Below, in pieces: positions 1-9,427 of a stretch of 64,000 nt of DNA; within the stretch, counting starts at the first letter, position 1, and every line of letters begins with the position of its first letter. Source of the DNA: JAFANK01 sp036741695 (GTDB lineage Bacteria > Vulcanimicrobiota > Vulcanimicrobiia > Eremiobacterales > Eremiobacteraceae). The stretch is from the NCBI GenBank assembly GCA_036741695.1, contig DAINRU010000002.1:1-64000 (forward strand), in the 5' to 3' direction. Made by a program: the position numbers and the translations under genes. Under the pieces are notes generated by a model. The model had not been told where the DNA came from, did not search any database, and saw nothing but the letters and a program-made list of their open reading frames with translations.

Positions 1-1495
1 GCGCAAAGCCCTCCGGCGTGAGCCCCTGACACCGGGTGACGTAGAAGGTCCGCGCGAGGATCCCGTGCACATAATAGCTGCGCACGCCGTCATCGGCGAC
101 GGTTGCGCACGCCCTCGCCAGCTGGCGCGCGAAGTCGGGCCGCGTGGCGAGCGGCTCCTTGTCGAAGAAGAACGCAGCCGTGGGCACGGAGCCGAGCGAC
201 CAGCTACGAGCCTCGCGACCCTGCTGGTCGTAGCCGATCACGACGGGTGTGATGCCGCCGTAGAAGTCAAGCACGCTTGAAAGTCCGTAGCCATCGGTCA
301 TCACCCAGCCACGGGCAGCGCGTGCCTCTTGTGCCATGTCGCGCGCTGCTGGCTCGAACGCCCAGATCTCAAACGGACCCTCGTGACGCAGGTGCACGCC
401 GAAGGCCTTCTGTGCGAACTGGTACGTCTCAAGCGGGAGCGCTGCGACGACGAGCATCAGCGTTGCGATCATTGCGGCCGGGGCGATGACGAGCGCGTAG
501 CGCCACCCGCGCAGCAGCGTCTGCGAGTAGAGCCCGAGCGCGGCGACGAGCGAGACGAATGCGCCGTCAGCCCAGTAGAACTCGACGCGCTCGCGTAGCG
601 CGAGGCCGAGACAGACCGCGAGCAGCGGCGCGGCCGTCGACCACAACACGACTTCCGCCGCCGTGGCTCGGCGAGCGAGCCGGACAAGGGCCGGGCCGGA
701 CGCGACAAACACGCCGGGAGTCAGCACCACCGCGTAGATCGCGAGCAGCGAGAAGATATTACCGCCATGGTATGTCGCATCGTGGCGACCCAGGATCGCG
801 AAACGCAACGCGCTGAAACCATGTGACGCATCCCAGATCACATAGGGCACAACGGCACAGACGAAGAGCAGCGCAGCGACGAGTGCATAGCGCGCCGGTT
901 GAGCGGCGACGCCCGCAGCCTTTGAGCGGTTTGCGCTGATCGCAAGGGCGTAGGCTATGCCGGCGGCCAGCAGCAGCCCGAGCACGCGCGACAGCGTCGC
1001 CGCGGCGACGGTGAGAGCTAGCGGCAGACGCACGCGCGGAGCCGGCGGATCGATGGAGAGCAACGCGAGGTAGAGCGACATGCTCCAGAAGAAGAGGAAC
1101 GGTCCGTCCGGCGTCGCGGTTGCGAAGGCGATCGTCGCGAACGGCGCAAGCGAGAGCAGCAAGGCGGTGGTGGCGCCCGCTCGAGCGTCTCCCGTCGCTC
1201 GTTCGACGAATGCGTACAGGGCAAGAGCCGCCCCCAGGCCGCACATGACGAATGGAAGACGGATGAGCAACGTGCTCTTGAGACCGAGCGAGAAAAGCGC
1301 GATGACCCACGCCACCATCGGAGGATGGTCGTAATATCCGAAAGCGAGTCTGCGGCTCCACTCCCAGTAGTAGGCCTCGTCACCCGACAGCGGCAGACGT
1401 GCGGCGATGACGAGTCGCACGAGCGTGGCGACGGCGACGATCACCCACACCGCGGTCACATACCGCGATCGCGCCGAGCAGGTGACCTGACCCAT
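1..1495 (-). CDS. PMT/ArnT-like membrane glycosyltransferase, truncated by the window edge
   Basis: Translated from the ATG at 1495, the frame stays open to base 1, so the C-terminus lies outside the window. The N-terminus has a transmembrane helix followed by SGDEAYYWEWSRRL and YYDHPP. This is the acidic first-loop motif of GT39/GT83 (PMT, ArnT) enzymes, which move sugars from polyprenyl-phosphate carriers to lipid or protein at the membrane. At least eight further hydrophobic segments follow, then a soluble C-terminal part. The gene is divergent from the cupin gene at 1530. The acceptor cannot be told from the sequence. A role in envelope glycosylation is inferred from the family and the nearby glycan operon. 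Confidence 0.8.
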   Translation of the reverse strand, partial: MGQVTCSARSRYVTAVWVIVAVATLVRLVIAARLPLSGDEAYYWEWSRRLAFGYYDHPPMVAWVIALFSLGLKSTLLIRLPFVMCGLGAALALYAFVERATGDARAGATTALLLSLAPFATIAFATATPDGPFLFFWSMSLYLALLSIDPPAPRVRLPLALTVAAATLSRVLGLLLAAGIAYALAISANRSKAAGVAAQPARYALVAALLFVCAVVPYVIWDASHGFSALRFAILGRHDATYHGGNIFSLLAIYAVVLTPGVFVASGPALVRLARRATAAEVVLWSTAAPLLAVCLGLALRERVEFYWADGAFVSLVAALGLYSQTLLRGWRYALVIAPAAMIATLMLVVAALPLETYQFAQKAFGVHLRHEGPFEIWAFEPAARDMAQEARAARGWVMTDGYGLSSVLDFYGGITPVVIGYDQQGREARSWSLGSVPTAAFFFDKEPLATRPDFARQLARACATVADDGVRSYYVHGILARTFYVTRCQGLTPEGFA

Positions 1496-1529
1496 GACCG
1501 CGATGTTTAGTGACGGCGAGGAGGAACCC

Positions 1530-1865
1530 ATGCAAGAGGTAGCGCGACACTTCCCGCGGACCCAGGCTCGGTCTGCTCCGATCACTCCCAACGATCTCTC
1601 GTCGCTGCTGCTCGCGCACGGCAGCATGACGCTCGAGTTCTACGCCCCACGCGGTGTGGACAAGCAGACCCCGCACAGCAAAGACGAGATCTACATCATC
1701 GCGTCGGGCCACGGGTGGTTTCGTAGCGGCGAGGAACGCTTTTCCATCAAAGAAGGCGACGCGCTGTTCGTCCCAGCGGGCGTCGAGCACCGGTTTGAAG
1801 ACGTCAGCGACAGCTTTGAGACCTGGGTCATCTTCTACGGACCCGAGGGCGGCGAAAAGGGGTAG
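1530..1865 (+). CDS. Single-domain cupin protein
   Basis: A protein of 111 residues with one cupin barrel. The first metal-binding motif is in PHSKDEIYII and GHGWF, the second in GDALFVPAGVEHRFE, so His and Glu ligands for a metal are present. The ATG at 1530 is preferred over the in-frame ATG at 1494 because GGAGGA lies at the right distance upstream and the N-terminus then fits small cupins. Proteins of this type are often metal-dependent isomerases, dioxygenases or sugar-binding proteins. No substrate can be assigned. Confidence 0.8.
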   Translation: MQEVARHFPRTQARSAPITPNDLSSLLLAHGSMTLEFYAPRGVDKQTPHSKDEIYIIASGHGWFRSGEERFSIKEGDALFVPAGVEHRFEDVSDSFETWVIFYGPEGGEKG

Positions 1866-1866
1866 G

Positions 1867-2154
1867 TCAGCGCTCCGGCGTCTCGGAGGGCGGCTCCTTG
1901 CTGTTGCGCCCCGCGCGGCGTTTGGATCGCTCGCGCAATAGCCAGCCGGCGCCCCCGACCACTGCAGCGACCGTGACCGCTCCCGCGAGCAGACGTAGTG
2001 CGAGCGCTGCGATATGCCGCGAGCGCCTGGTCTGGGTGGCGTGTTTTACGGTGGGCTGCTCAACGTCTGGCACGCTGGTCGCCTTAGTCGAGGGCGCCTG
2101 AATTCCCCAGGTGAACGCCCGGGTCGGAATAAATGTCGGCCACCACGATGGCAC
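1867..2154 (-). CDS. Small hypothetical membrane protein (uncertain)
   Basis: An open frame of 95 codons with one hydrophobic segment (about residues 49-71) followed by a basic, Ser/Pro-rich tail. The ATG at 2154 overlaps the start of the divergent LigD polymerase gene by 22 bp. A GTG at 2073 would give a 68-residue protein without the overlap and still keep the helix. There is no recognisable family. It fills the gap between the cupin and ligD-pol, and a single-pass membrane protein is plausible, but chance cannot be excluded. Confidence 0.33.
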   Translation of the reverse strand: MPSWWPTFIPTRAFTWGIQAPSTKATSVPDVEQPTVKHATQTRRSRHIAALALRLLAGAVTVAAVVGGAGWLLRERSKRRAGRNSKEPPSETPER

Positions 2155-3086
2155 GCAGCACGAGAGGCCCTATCATCCCGCGCGGGGTCAACGACGCGAC
2201 GCTGCGGCTGTCGGGCCGCGACGTCGTGCTGACCAACCTCAACAAGCCGTTCTGGCCCGATCTCGGCATCACCAAGCGTGACCTTCTGCAATATTATGCA
2301 GACGTCGCACCAGCGTTGCTGCCGCACCTGCGCGACCGAGCTATGGTCATGAAGCGCTATCCCAATGGCGCCTACAAGGAGTTCTTCTTCATGAAGCGGG
2401 CGCCATCGCCACGCCCCGACTGGATCGAGCTCTGCCCGATCCGCCATTCCTCGGGGAACACGATCGACTTCCCCATGATCCAGGACATACCGTCACTGCT
2501 ATGGGTGATCAACCTGGGCTGCATCGATCTCAACCAGTGGTACGCGCGCTGCGATGACGTGGACCGGCCTGACTACTTGCATTTCGATCTCGACCCGACG
2601 CCCGGGGCGTCCTTTGCGGCAGTGCTGGAAAGCGCGCTCGCCGTCCATGAGGCGCTCGAGACGCTGCGTATGCCGAACTTCGCCAAGACCACGGGCTCGC
2701 GCGGCATCCACATCTATGTGCCCATCGCGCGTGGGCCGACCCAAAAACAGGTGTGGACCTTCTCCAAGGCGCTCGGCCTCAGTCTCGCGGCGCAACACCC
2801 GAAGCTGCTCACCGCGATCTACAAGACCGAGAAGCGCCCGCGCGGCCACGTGCTCGTCGATTACAATCAGAACGCCTGGGGGCGGACGCTCGCATCGGTG
2901 TATTCGGTGCGCCCGAAGCGCCGGGCGCCCGTCTCAACCCCGCTCACCTGGCGTGAGGTCGAGCGCGGAGCGCAGATCGAGGACTTTCGCATCGACAACG
3001 TGCCGGCTCGCGTGCGCAAGCTCGGCGATCTCTGGAAGCCGCTTTTGGAGCCGCGCGGGCGCTTCAAGCTCGAGAAGTATCTGTGA
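2133..3086 (+). CDS. ligD: LigD polymerase (primase-polymerase) domain protein of NHEJ
   Basis: A free-standing 317-residue PolDom of the archaeo-eukaryotic primase superfamily, which in bacterial NHEJ fills gaps at Ku-bound double-strand breaks, preferring ribonucleotides. The catalytic acidic pair is in YLHFDLDP (D152 and D154), the nucleotide-binding loop is TTGSRGIHIYVP near 187-198, and LVDYNQN follows. In many bacteria this domain is fused to ligase and phosphoesterase. Here those are separate genes at 11976-13573, with Ku at 10653. An internal ATG at 2148 is an alternative start. The gene converges on moaA with 9 bp between. Confidence 0.93.
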   Translation: MSATTMARSTRGPIIPRGVNDATLRLSGRDVVLTNLNKPFWPDLGITKRDLLQYYADVAPALLPHLRDRAMVMKRYPNGAYKEFFFMKRAPSPRPDWIELCPIRHSSGNTIDFPMIQDIPSLLWVINLGCIDLNQWYARCDDVDRPDYLHFDLDPTPGASFAAVLESALAVHEALETLRMPNFAKTTGSRGIHIYVPIARGPTQKQVWTFSKALGLSLAAQHPKLLTAIYKTEKRPRGHVLVDYNQNAWGRTLASVYSVRPKRRAPVSTPLTWREVERGAQIEDFRIDNVPARVRKLGDLWKPLLEPRGRFKLEKYL

Positions 3087-3095
3087 CGGGGCTGA

Positions 3096-4109
3096 TCAGC
3101 CGCCGATCCGCGACATCTCGACTTTGTTCGGGGCTTTCGTCAGCGAGGTCCTGATCTCGGAATAGCGATCGTCGCGGGCTACCCAGACGCGCCCAATAGC
3201 CTGCGCGATCTCGGCGTCGCTCGCCCCCGAGCGCAGGAGCGCGCGCAGGTCGTGCCCCTTGCTTGCGAAGAGGCAGGTGAAGAGCTGTCCGTCCGACGAG
3301 AGCCGGGCCCGCGTGCAGTCGCCGCAGAACGGTTGTGTCACCGATGCGATGATGCCGATCTCACCGCCTCCGTCGCGGAAGCGGTACCGTCGCGCGACCT
3401 CGCCGCTATAGTTGGGTTCCAGCGGCTCGAGCGGCAATGCCGCGTCGATCGTGGTGAAGATCTCGGTCGCCGGTACGACGTCGTCAAGCCGCCAGCCGTT
3501 GGTGGTGCCGACATCCATATATTCAATGAAGCGGACGATGATGCCGGTGTCGCGGAAACGGCGCGCCAGGTCGACGATAGTGTGCTCGTTCGCCCCGCGC
3601 TTGACGACGACGTTGACCTTGATGGGAGCAAGGCCGATCCGCTGAGCAACCTCGATGCCGTCGAGCACGCGAGCGACCGGGAAGTCGACGTCGTTCATCG
3701 CGCGAAACACAGCGTCATCCAACGAGTCCAGACTCACCGATAGGCGCTGCAGCCCAGCCGCTTTGAGCGCCGCAGCTTTGGCCGCGAGCAACGAGCCGTT
3801 GGTGGTAAGCGTCAGGTCTTTGAGGCCATCGATCGGGGCGAGCATCGAGATGAGCTTGTCGACGTCGCGGCGCACGAGCGGCTCGCCACCGGTGATACGG
3901 ATCTTCTCCACGCCGAGCCCGATGAAGATCCGGACAAGTCGTGCGATCTCCTCGAACGAGAGCAGCTCGACTGCCGGCAAGAAGTGGAACTCGCGCCCGA
4001 AGACCTCCTTAGGCATGCAGTACGTGCAGCGGAAGTTGCAGCGGTCGGTGACGGAGATTCGCAAGTCGTGGAGCCTGCGCCCCAATAGGTCATTGGCTCG
4101 GGTGGGCAT
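3096..4109 (-). CDS. moaA: GTP 3',8-cyclase MoaA (molybdenum cofactor synthesis)
   Basis: A radical-SAM enzyme of 337 residues that converts GTP to 3',8-cyclo-H2GTP, the first step of molybdopterin synthesis. The SAM-cluster motif CNFRCTYC is at residues 24-31. ITGGEPLVRRD follows, and the C-terminal second cluster is supplied by FCGDCTR and LFTC. The protein ends in Gly-Gly, as MoaA does. It lies 52 bp downstream of the deacetylase gene and could be read from the same transcript. No other moa gene is in the window. Confidence 0.95.
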   Translation of the reverse strand: MPTRANDLLGRRLHDLRISVTDRCNFRCTYCMPKEVFGREFHFLPAVELLSFEEIARLVRIFIGLGVEKIRITGGEPLVRRDVDKLISMLAPIDGLKDLTLTTNGSLLAAKAAALKAAGLQRLSVSLDSLDDAVFRAMNDVDFPVARVLDGIEVAQRIGLAPIKVNVVVKRGANEHTIVDLARRFRDTGIIVRFIEYMDVGTTNGWRLDDVVPATEIFTTIDAALPLEPLEPNYSGEVARRYRFRDGGGEIGIIASVTQPFCGDCTRARLSSDGQLFTCLFASKGHDLRALLRSGASDAEIAQAIGRVWVARDDRYSEIRTSLTKAPNKVEMSRIGG

Positions 4110-4161
4110 GGTGCGTTTTGTAATTGCAGGCGCTGCCCGAGCCTCCCTGCCCAGTGCCGGC

Positions 4162-5154
4162 CTACTGCTGGGTGGCGACGACGCTGCGCGGGCGTGCAGG
4201 GACGCGTGCCGTCACCGGACGCTCCCGCAGCGCCGCGTCGGCGTGATCCGCCATCGTCACGATGGCATAGTGGCGTGCCAGCGCGTCGATCGTCTCGGCG
4301 ACAAGGGCGAGTTTGCCGTCGCGCGGCAGCGTCATCCCGGGGAAGAACGAGAGGGACTGATTGTCCTCGCATCCCAAGAAGTCGAGTGGATGCAGGAGCA
4401 GCGATGGCTGCGTGCCCGTACCACGGCATAAGGCAAGCGCGAGGCGGAAGTAGAGACGCGCCAGCGTGGTGGAAAAGCCGCTCAGATAGAGCAGATAGCT
4501 CACGTGGATCGGCAGACGCAGCCCGGGCATGGTCGTCACCGGGATCTCGAGGAGCTCGTCTGTCTCGAAGTGCCAGCGATACGGCTTGTTGGGCCGCAGA
4601 CCATCAGCCAGCGACCCGAAGAGTCCGCTGCGACGCTTGAGCTCAGCCTTGGGCAAGCGGCTCTTGAGGAAGTAGTACGCTCGGGCAAGCGGCCCGATGA
4701 ACGTCGGGAAAGTCGACGCGTCGTATCGATAGCCGCGCCGCGCCAGCGTGCGCAGCAGCGTGGGCGAGAAGCTGAAGCCGGGACCGCGGAAGCCGATGGG
4801 CACGCGGCCCGTGGCCCGTTCGATGTGTCCTTCAGCGAGCGCGATCTCGCGCTCGATCGATTCGTCGCTGTAGCGGTGCAGCCACGGCTCGTGATTAAAG
4901 GAATGATTGCCGATCTCGTGTCCGGCCTCGGCGAGCGAGCGGAGCGCGGGCAGATTGCGATCGATGGCCGCGTCCTGACCGACGATGAAGAACGTGATCT
5001 TCATATCACGTCGGGCGAAGAATTCTAAGACGCGGGGAACGACGACATCGAGATATGAGGGGAACGACGACCACGCTGCGTCGCCGTGGATCTTGAGATA
5101 CGTCCATTCGTTGTCGAGATCGAGCGAGACGCTGGCGATCGGTCGGTCGGACAT
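4162..5154 (-). CDS. Polysaccharide deacetylase (NodB-like)
   Basis: A carbohydrate esterase family 4 protein of 330 residues that would remove acetyl groups from an N-acetylated glycan. Motif 1 is SLDLDNEW near residue 9. The zinc-binding HSFNHEPW (His-x3-His) is near residue 85 and GFRGPGFSFS is near residue 125. The ATG at 5154 gives the normal N-terminus and sits 5 bp after the stop of the upstream oxidoreductase, so the two are probably cotranscribed. No signal peptide is visible, which suggests a cytoplasmic or nucleotide-sugar/lipid-linked substrate. It is the last gene of the glycan cluster before moaA. Confidence 0.85.
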   Translation of the reverse strand: MSDRPIASVSLDLDNEWTYLKIHGDAAWSSFPSYLDVVVPRVLEFFARRDMKITFFIVGQDAAIDRNLPALRSLAEAGHEIGNHSFNHEPWLHRYSDESIEREIALAEGHIERATGRVPIGFRGPGFSFSPTLLRTLARRGYRYDASTFPTFIGPLARAYYFLKSRLPKAELKRRSGLFGSLADGLRPNKPYRWHFETDELLEIPVTTMPGLRLPIHVSYLLYLSGFSTTLARLYFRLALALCRGTGTQPSLLLHPLDFLGCEDNQSLSFFPGMTLPRDGKLALVAETIDALARHYAIVTMADHADAALRERPVTARVPARPRSVVATQQ

Positions 5155-5158
5155 AGCG

Positions 5159-6501
5159 CTAGACCTGCAACACGGAGCGGCTGCTCGGACCGAGCGGCGC
5201 GAGCAGTTGCGGCACCGTCGCGTTGGCGAGCTGGACCGTCTCATTGACGTTAAGCGTCCCGTTGACGATATGCGCCGAGTTGACCATGAAGACGCCCGGG
5301 ATGGACGTGGCGATGGGGGGCAGGCGTTTGGAATATCCGAGCGTCGAGATCGGCAGCACGTAGCGAGCCCGTGAGATCTTAAAGCTCAGCACGTCCTCGC
5401 GCGAAAAGGCTGGGTACATCCGCTCGAGCGCGTGCACAAAGCCCGTCTCGATCTGCTCGTCCGGTACGGCGAAGGCAGGATCGTCTGCGGGGAGATATTT
5501 GGGAAGATAGACGAGCGCGTTGCCGCCGAAATGCCGGCGGTCGACGAGCGCCGACATCTCGATGACCGCGGTGAAAGGCACCCACGAGTCAGTGATATTG
5601 GTGACGTAGTATGGACCGAGCGGCCGGCAAGAAGGAGCGAGGCGCAGACGATACCCTGATAGCGGATGCCGCGCAGGCGCGCCGTCTCCTCGTCGCTTAA
5701 CTGCGGGCAGACGCCGGCCGCGATTGGGGCTGGCGTGGTGATGACGACGCGATCGAAGCGCTCGCGCAGCCCGCTGCGAAAGGTGATGTCCACGCCGTGT
5801 CGTGTCGCCTGCAGGGTTTCGACCGGCTGCGACGGCTCGATGCGCACGCCGCCGTCGCGCAGCACCTGTTCGAAGCGCTCGAGGATGCGGGCGTACCCGC
5901 CGGGCATGTAGCCGAACATCTCTTTTTTGAGGCCGGTTCGGCGAGCCGCATACATGCGTGCGATGACCGCCCAGATAAACGCAGCCGACGTCTCCCGGTA
6001 GTTCTCGCCGAGCTTGGCTCTCAAGAGGGGCAGCCATATCTTCGCAAAGGTCCGCGCCCCTGATAGTCTTGTCAACCAATCGCCGACTGGGATGTCTTCG
6101 AGGTCCTGCCAGCGCCGCAGCCGCGAGGCGTGCAGGATCGTCGCAGCCAGACGCAGCTTATCGACCATGCCGAGGGGAGGGAAGCCCAAGAACTCCATGA
6201 GATTGGACATCGAATAGAGATGCCCATCGGTATAAAAACCGGTCTTGGTCGTCACCCAGCGCAAGTCGGATTCTAGGCCCAGCTCGCGAAGCAACGAGCG
6301 CAGGTTCGAGTCCGAGAGCAACGTGACGTGGTAGTGCCGGTCCCAGACGACGTCGCCAAGCTGCCAGGCCGACGCGAGCCCGCCCAGGTGTGGTGCGGCC
6401 TCGAACAGGGAGACTTCGTGGCCCTGGCGCGCGAGCCGGTGCGCGAGCGTCATGCCGAGCATGCCGCCGCCGACGATCGCGAAGCGTGTGCGGCTGGCCA
6501 T
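5159..6501 (-). CDS. FAD-dependent amine oxidase/protoporphyrinogen oxidase-like protein, interrupted by a one-base frameshift
   Basis: The N-terminal frame begins FAIVGGGMLGM, a Rossmann FAD fold, and continues through FEAAPHLGGLAS to about residue 292 (CASLLLA). The homologous sequence then continues in another frame as RPLGPYYVTNI to the stop at 5159. The switch falls in the GC run near 5624-5631, where one base appears to be missing. Restored, the enzyme is about 447 residues and looks like the NAD(P)/FAD oxidoreductases found in glycan clusters (UDP-galactopyranose-mutase/desaturase-like). It lies 6 bp after the acetyltransferase gene. Sequencing error or a recent pseudogene are both possible, because the rest of both frames is undamaged. 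Confidence 0.75.
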
Positions 6502-6507
6502 CGTCCG

Positions 6508-7149
6508 CTACCCGGCCAGCGCGGCGACCGGCGGCACGAGTTCGCGCACCGTGCCGGCGTCGACCGAGTACGCGAGGCCGCAGGCCGTGCAGGTAATGAT
6601 GCGCCGAGCCGGTTCGTCGCTTGGGTATCGCATGAGGACGTTTCCGCAGCGGCAGACGTAGCCGGCCGAGCGCGCCGGATGCCCCATGACCAGATGGAAA
6701 TCCGGCACGGATCTCGTGACGACCGAGCCCATCCCCACCATGGCGAAGCGGCCGATCGTGATGTCGCAGCCGATGACGCAACGTGCACCGATGGTCGCGC
6801 CTTCGCGCACCAGCGTCCGGCGAGTGTGCTCGTCGGGACCTGAAGTGCGCAGCGTCGAGAGGTCCGGCGTCGTGGCCCTCGGCGTGCGGTCGTTGGTGAA
6901 AATGGTGCCGGCGCTGATCATGACGCCGCTTTCGATGGTCACGCCGGGGCAGATGAAGACAAATGAGTTGATCTTGACCCGGTCACCGATGCGCACGTCG
7001 TACGAGACGTGGGTCTTGCCTCCCACGATGCACTGCTCTCCAAGGTGGGCTCCGTGCCGGATGTGCGCGTTGTCCCACACCGCGCTGCCCGCGCCGATGA
7101 TGACGTCGTCTTCGACGATCGCGCTCGGATGGATGCGGGCGGTGTTCAT
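6508..7149 (-). CDS. Hexapeptide-repeat sugar N-acetyltransferase (WbpD/WlbB-like)
   Basis: A protein of 213 residues starting MNTARIHPSAIVEDDV. Left-handed beta-helix hexapeptide repeats run from about residue 8 to 150 and end in GHPARSAGYVCRCG. A small C-terminal zinc-ribbon-like part has CRCG and CTACG cysteine pairs. Such enzymes acetylate the 3-amino group of UDP-sugars in the WbpD/WlbB step. The ATG overlaps the stop of the upstream dehydrogenase by 4 bp (ATGA), which shows translational coupling. The neighbouring aminotransferase and Gfo/Idh dehydrogenase are the other two enzymes of that route. Confidence 0.85.
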   Translation of the reverse strand: MNTARIHPSAIVEDDVIIGAGSAVWDNAHIRHGAHLGEQCIVGGKTHVSYDVRIGDRVKINSFVFICPGVTIESGVMISAGTIFTNDRTPRATTPDLSTLRTSGPDEHTRRTLVREGATIGARCVIGCDITIGRFAMVGMGSVVTRSVPDFHLVMGHPARSAGYVCRCGNVLMRYPSDEPARRIITCTACGLAYSVDAGTVRELVPPVAALAG

Positions 7150-8195
7150 CGCGCGGCGCTGACCGGGGCAAGCTCGGGCACGGCGACGGTAGCGCCTTCC
7201 AGCATCGAGTCGATCGGGATCCAGCGGTCGCAGCGCAGCGAGCGGTACGCGGCAGCGATGGCCTCCACCGATGCGAGCGCGTCCTCGGGCGTGATGAGCA
7301 ACTGCTCCTCGCCGCGCAGCGCATTGCAGAAATTGTCGAGCTGCTCGCGCAACGCGTCCAGTTTGCTGTATCCACTGCCGAAGCTGATCCATCCGCGACC
7401 GTCGCCGTGACGATATCTCGAGCGCGCCCAGCCCAGGCTGATCGCCCCCGAGGTGCCGCACACGCGCAGGTAGTTGTCGGTCTCTTGGTTGCAGCTCCAC
7501 GAAAGGTCGATGCTGGCGAGGACGCCGCGGGTCGTGCGCGCGACTACGTGTGCCGTGTCCTCCACGGGAAGTCCCTGGACGCGCACGCCTTCGTACGCCG
7601 CGACCGCCGATACCGGTCCGCACAAGTAGCGCAAGATGTCGATGGAGTGAGTGCCGTTGTCGATGATCACGCCGCCGCCGCTCACCACGGGGTTGGCATG
7701 CCAGCGCCCTGCCATGGCGACCTGCGAGGTGAACGAATTTTCGAAGGTCAGCACCTCGCCGAGCAATCCGGAAGCGATGAACGCTTGTGCTTGGATGACG
7801 TCGCCGACATAACGGAACTTCGACGCCATGGTGAGCGTCACGCCCGCACGCTCGGCGACGTGCAGCATGCGTCGGGCGCTCGCCACATCCGTGCTGAACG
7901 GCTTCTCACATAGGACATGGATACCACAGCGCAAGAGCTCGAGGGCGATCGGCGCGTGCGATGCGGGCGGCGTGCAGATGAGCGCTGCGTCGAAACCTCC
8001 GGCGCGCAGGAGCGAGAGGTGCGAGTCGAAGACGCGCGCTCCGCTTGCGTCCGCGGCGTGCGCTGCGGCTTCGAGATCCGTGTCGGCGACCGCCACCAGT
8101 TCGGCATTGTCGCTGGCCGCGAACGCCTTGAGGTATCCTTGTGCGATGCCACCGGCACCGATGAGCGCGAAGCGGATCTTGGGCATCGCCGTCAC
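7146..8195 (-). CDS. Gfo/Idh/MocA-family sugar dehydrogenase (WbpB/WlbA-like)
   Basis: A 349-residue NAD(P)-dependent oxidoreductase. The nucleotide-binding motif is IGAGGIAQGYLKA near residue 12. The family motif CEKPFSTD has its catalytic Lys near residue 98, and the substrate-domain GGGVIIDNGTHSIDI follows. In WbpB/WlbA pathways this enzyme oxidises C3 of a UDP-N-acetylglucuronate before transamination. Both ends overlap neighbours by 4 bp, so it is inside a tightly coupled operon. The exact sugar is not determinable here. Confidence 0.86.
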   Translation of the reverse strand: MTAMPKIRFALIGAGGIAQGYLKAFAASDNAELVAVADTDLEAAAHAADASGARVFDSHLSLLRAGGFDAALICTPPASHAPIALELLRCGIHVLCEKPFSTDVASARRMLHVAERAGVTLTMASKFRYVGDVIQAQAFIASGLLGEVLTFENSFTSQVAMAGRWHANPVVSGGGVIIDNGTHSIDILRYLCGPVSAVAAYEGVRVQGLPVEDTAHVVARTTRGVLASIDLSWSCNQETDNYLRVCGTSGAISLGWARSRYRHGDGRGWISFGSGYSKLDALREQLDNFCNALRGEEQLLITPEDALASVEAIAAAYRSLRCDRWIPIDSMLEGATVAVPELAPVSAAR

Positions 8196-9427
8196 GACCC
8201 GCCCAGCGACGCGACCGCGTCACGGATGGAGCTTGCGATGAAGTCGACGTGATCGTCGGTGTAGCGGTCGTTCCAGGGAACGACGATGATGCCGTCAAGC
8301 GCGGCAAAGGTGCCGGGGAAACGATGCGGGCTGTAGTCCACCGCCTCGGGACGAGCGAGGGTGAAGGGAAAACGGCTACTGCCGAACGTGCGTTGCTGGC
8401 TGAAGACCGCACACGCGAAGGCGGGCTTTTGGATGTAGCGCGGCACTGCGGCTATGCCCCGGTCGCGCAGCGCAGTGGCGAGCGGACCGACGCCGCCGCT
8501 CCACGACGGACGATCTGCGCGCACGCAGTACTTCCAATACACATGCCGGCTCTGGTCGCGAACCACGGGAGTGGCGATACCCGCCACGTCGCGGAGGCGT
8601 GCGGTCAGCTTGTTGGCGAGCGAGACGCGGCGCATGACCGCGGCTTCGAGGCGGTCGAGCTGAGCGAGGCCGACGGCACCGGTCAATTCGTTCATGCGGT
8701 AATTGAGCGCGAGGAAGTAGTGGTCGGGGTTGTCGTCGCCGTAGCCCCAGGCCTTATTGATGAAGAGCTCCATCCTGCGCGCCAGCACGGGATCGTTTGT
8801 GACGACGAGGCCGCCCTCGCCGGTCGTGATGTGCTTGCCCTGCTGCAGGCTGAAGCAGCCGATAGCCCCCATCGTCCCGACCATGCGGCCCCGATCGCTC
8901 GCGAGAAACGCTTGGGCGCAGTCCTCGATGACCGGGATACCGCGCTCGGCGGCGAGCGCCACGATCTCCGCCATGTCGCACGGGTTGCCGAACAGGTGGG
9001 TGACGATGATGGCCCGGGTGCGCTCGCTCAGGGCCGCACGGATAGTGGCTGCGGTGACGTTGCACGTCGCCGGGTCGACATCGGCGAACACCGGGATGGC
9101 GCCTTGATAGATGATAGGCGCGAGGGCGCCCATATCGGTGATGGGAGAGGTGATGATCTCATCGCCGGGTTCGGGGTCGATCGCGGCGATGGCGCAATGG
9201 ACAGCGCCAGTTCCCGAGGCGCAGGCTGACGCATGCTCCACTTCGAGCATGTCGGCAAACGTGCGCTCGAGCGCCTTGACGAAGCGGCCTCTGGTGCTCG
9301 TGAGCGTGCCTGAGAGGATCGCCTCGCTCAAGAGGGCGAGCTCGTGACGTCCAAGGCTACGACCCGTGGCGTCCTGGTCGGACGGCAGGACCATGGGCGC
9401 CTGAATCGTTTCGATTGCGTTACGCAT
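8192..9427 (-). CDS. DegT/DnrJ/EryC1/StrS-family sugar aminotransferase
   Basis: A PLP-dependent aminotransferase of 411 residues that puts an amino group on a keto nucleotide sugar. The catalytic lysine is in SLQQGKHITTGEGG. ASGTGAVHCAI, the cofactor phosphate region, and IEDCAQAF are also present. The start at 9427 is chosen because it overlaps the upstream GT2 stop by 8 bp and gives a normal N-terminus. A longer frame reaches 9478. With the Gfo/Idh dehydrogenase and hexapeptide acetyltransferase it forms the three-enzyme set that builds acetamido sugars (WbpB-WbpE-WbpD type). Confidence 0.87.
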   Translation of the reverse strand: MRNAIETIQAPMVLPSDQDATGRSLGRHELALLSEAILSGTLTSTRGRFVKALERTFADMLEVEHASACASGTGAVHCAIAAIDPEPGDEIITSPITDMGALAPIIYQGAIPVFADVDPATCNVTAATIRAALSERTRAIIVTHLFGNPCDMAEIVALAAERGIPVIEDCAQAFLASDRGRMVGTMGAIGCFSLQQGKHITTGEGGLVVTNDPVLARRMELFINKAWGYGDDNPDHYFLALNYRMNELTGAVGLAQLDRLEAAVMRRVSLANKLTARLRDVAGIATPVVRDQSRHVYWKYCVRADRPSWSGGVGPLATALRDRGIAAVPRYIQKPAFACAVFSQQRTFGSSRFPFTLARPEAVDYSPHRFPGTFAALDGIIVVPWNDRYTDDHVDFIASSIRDAVASLGGS

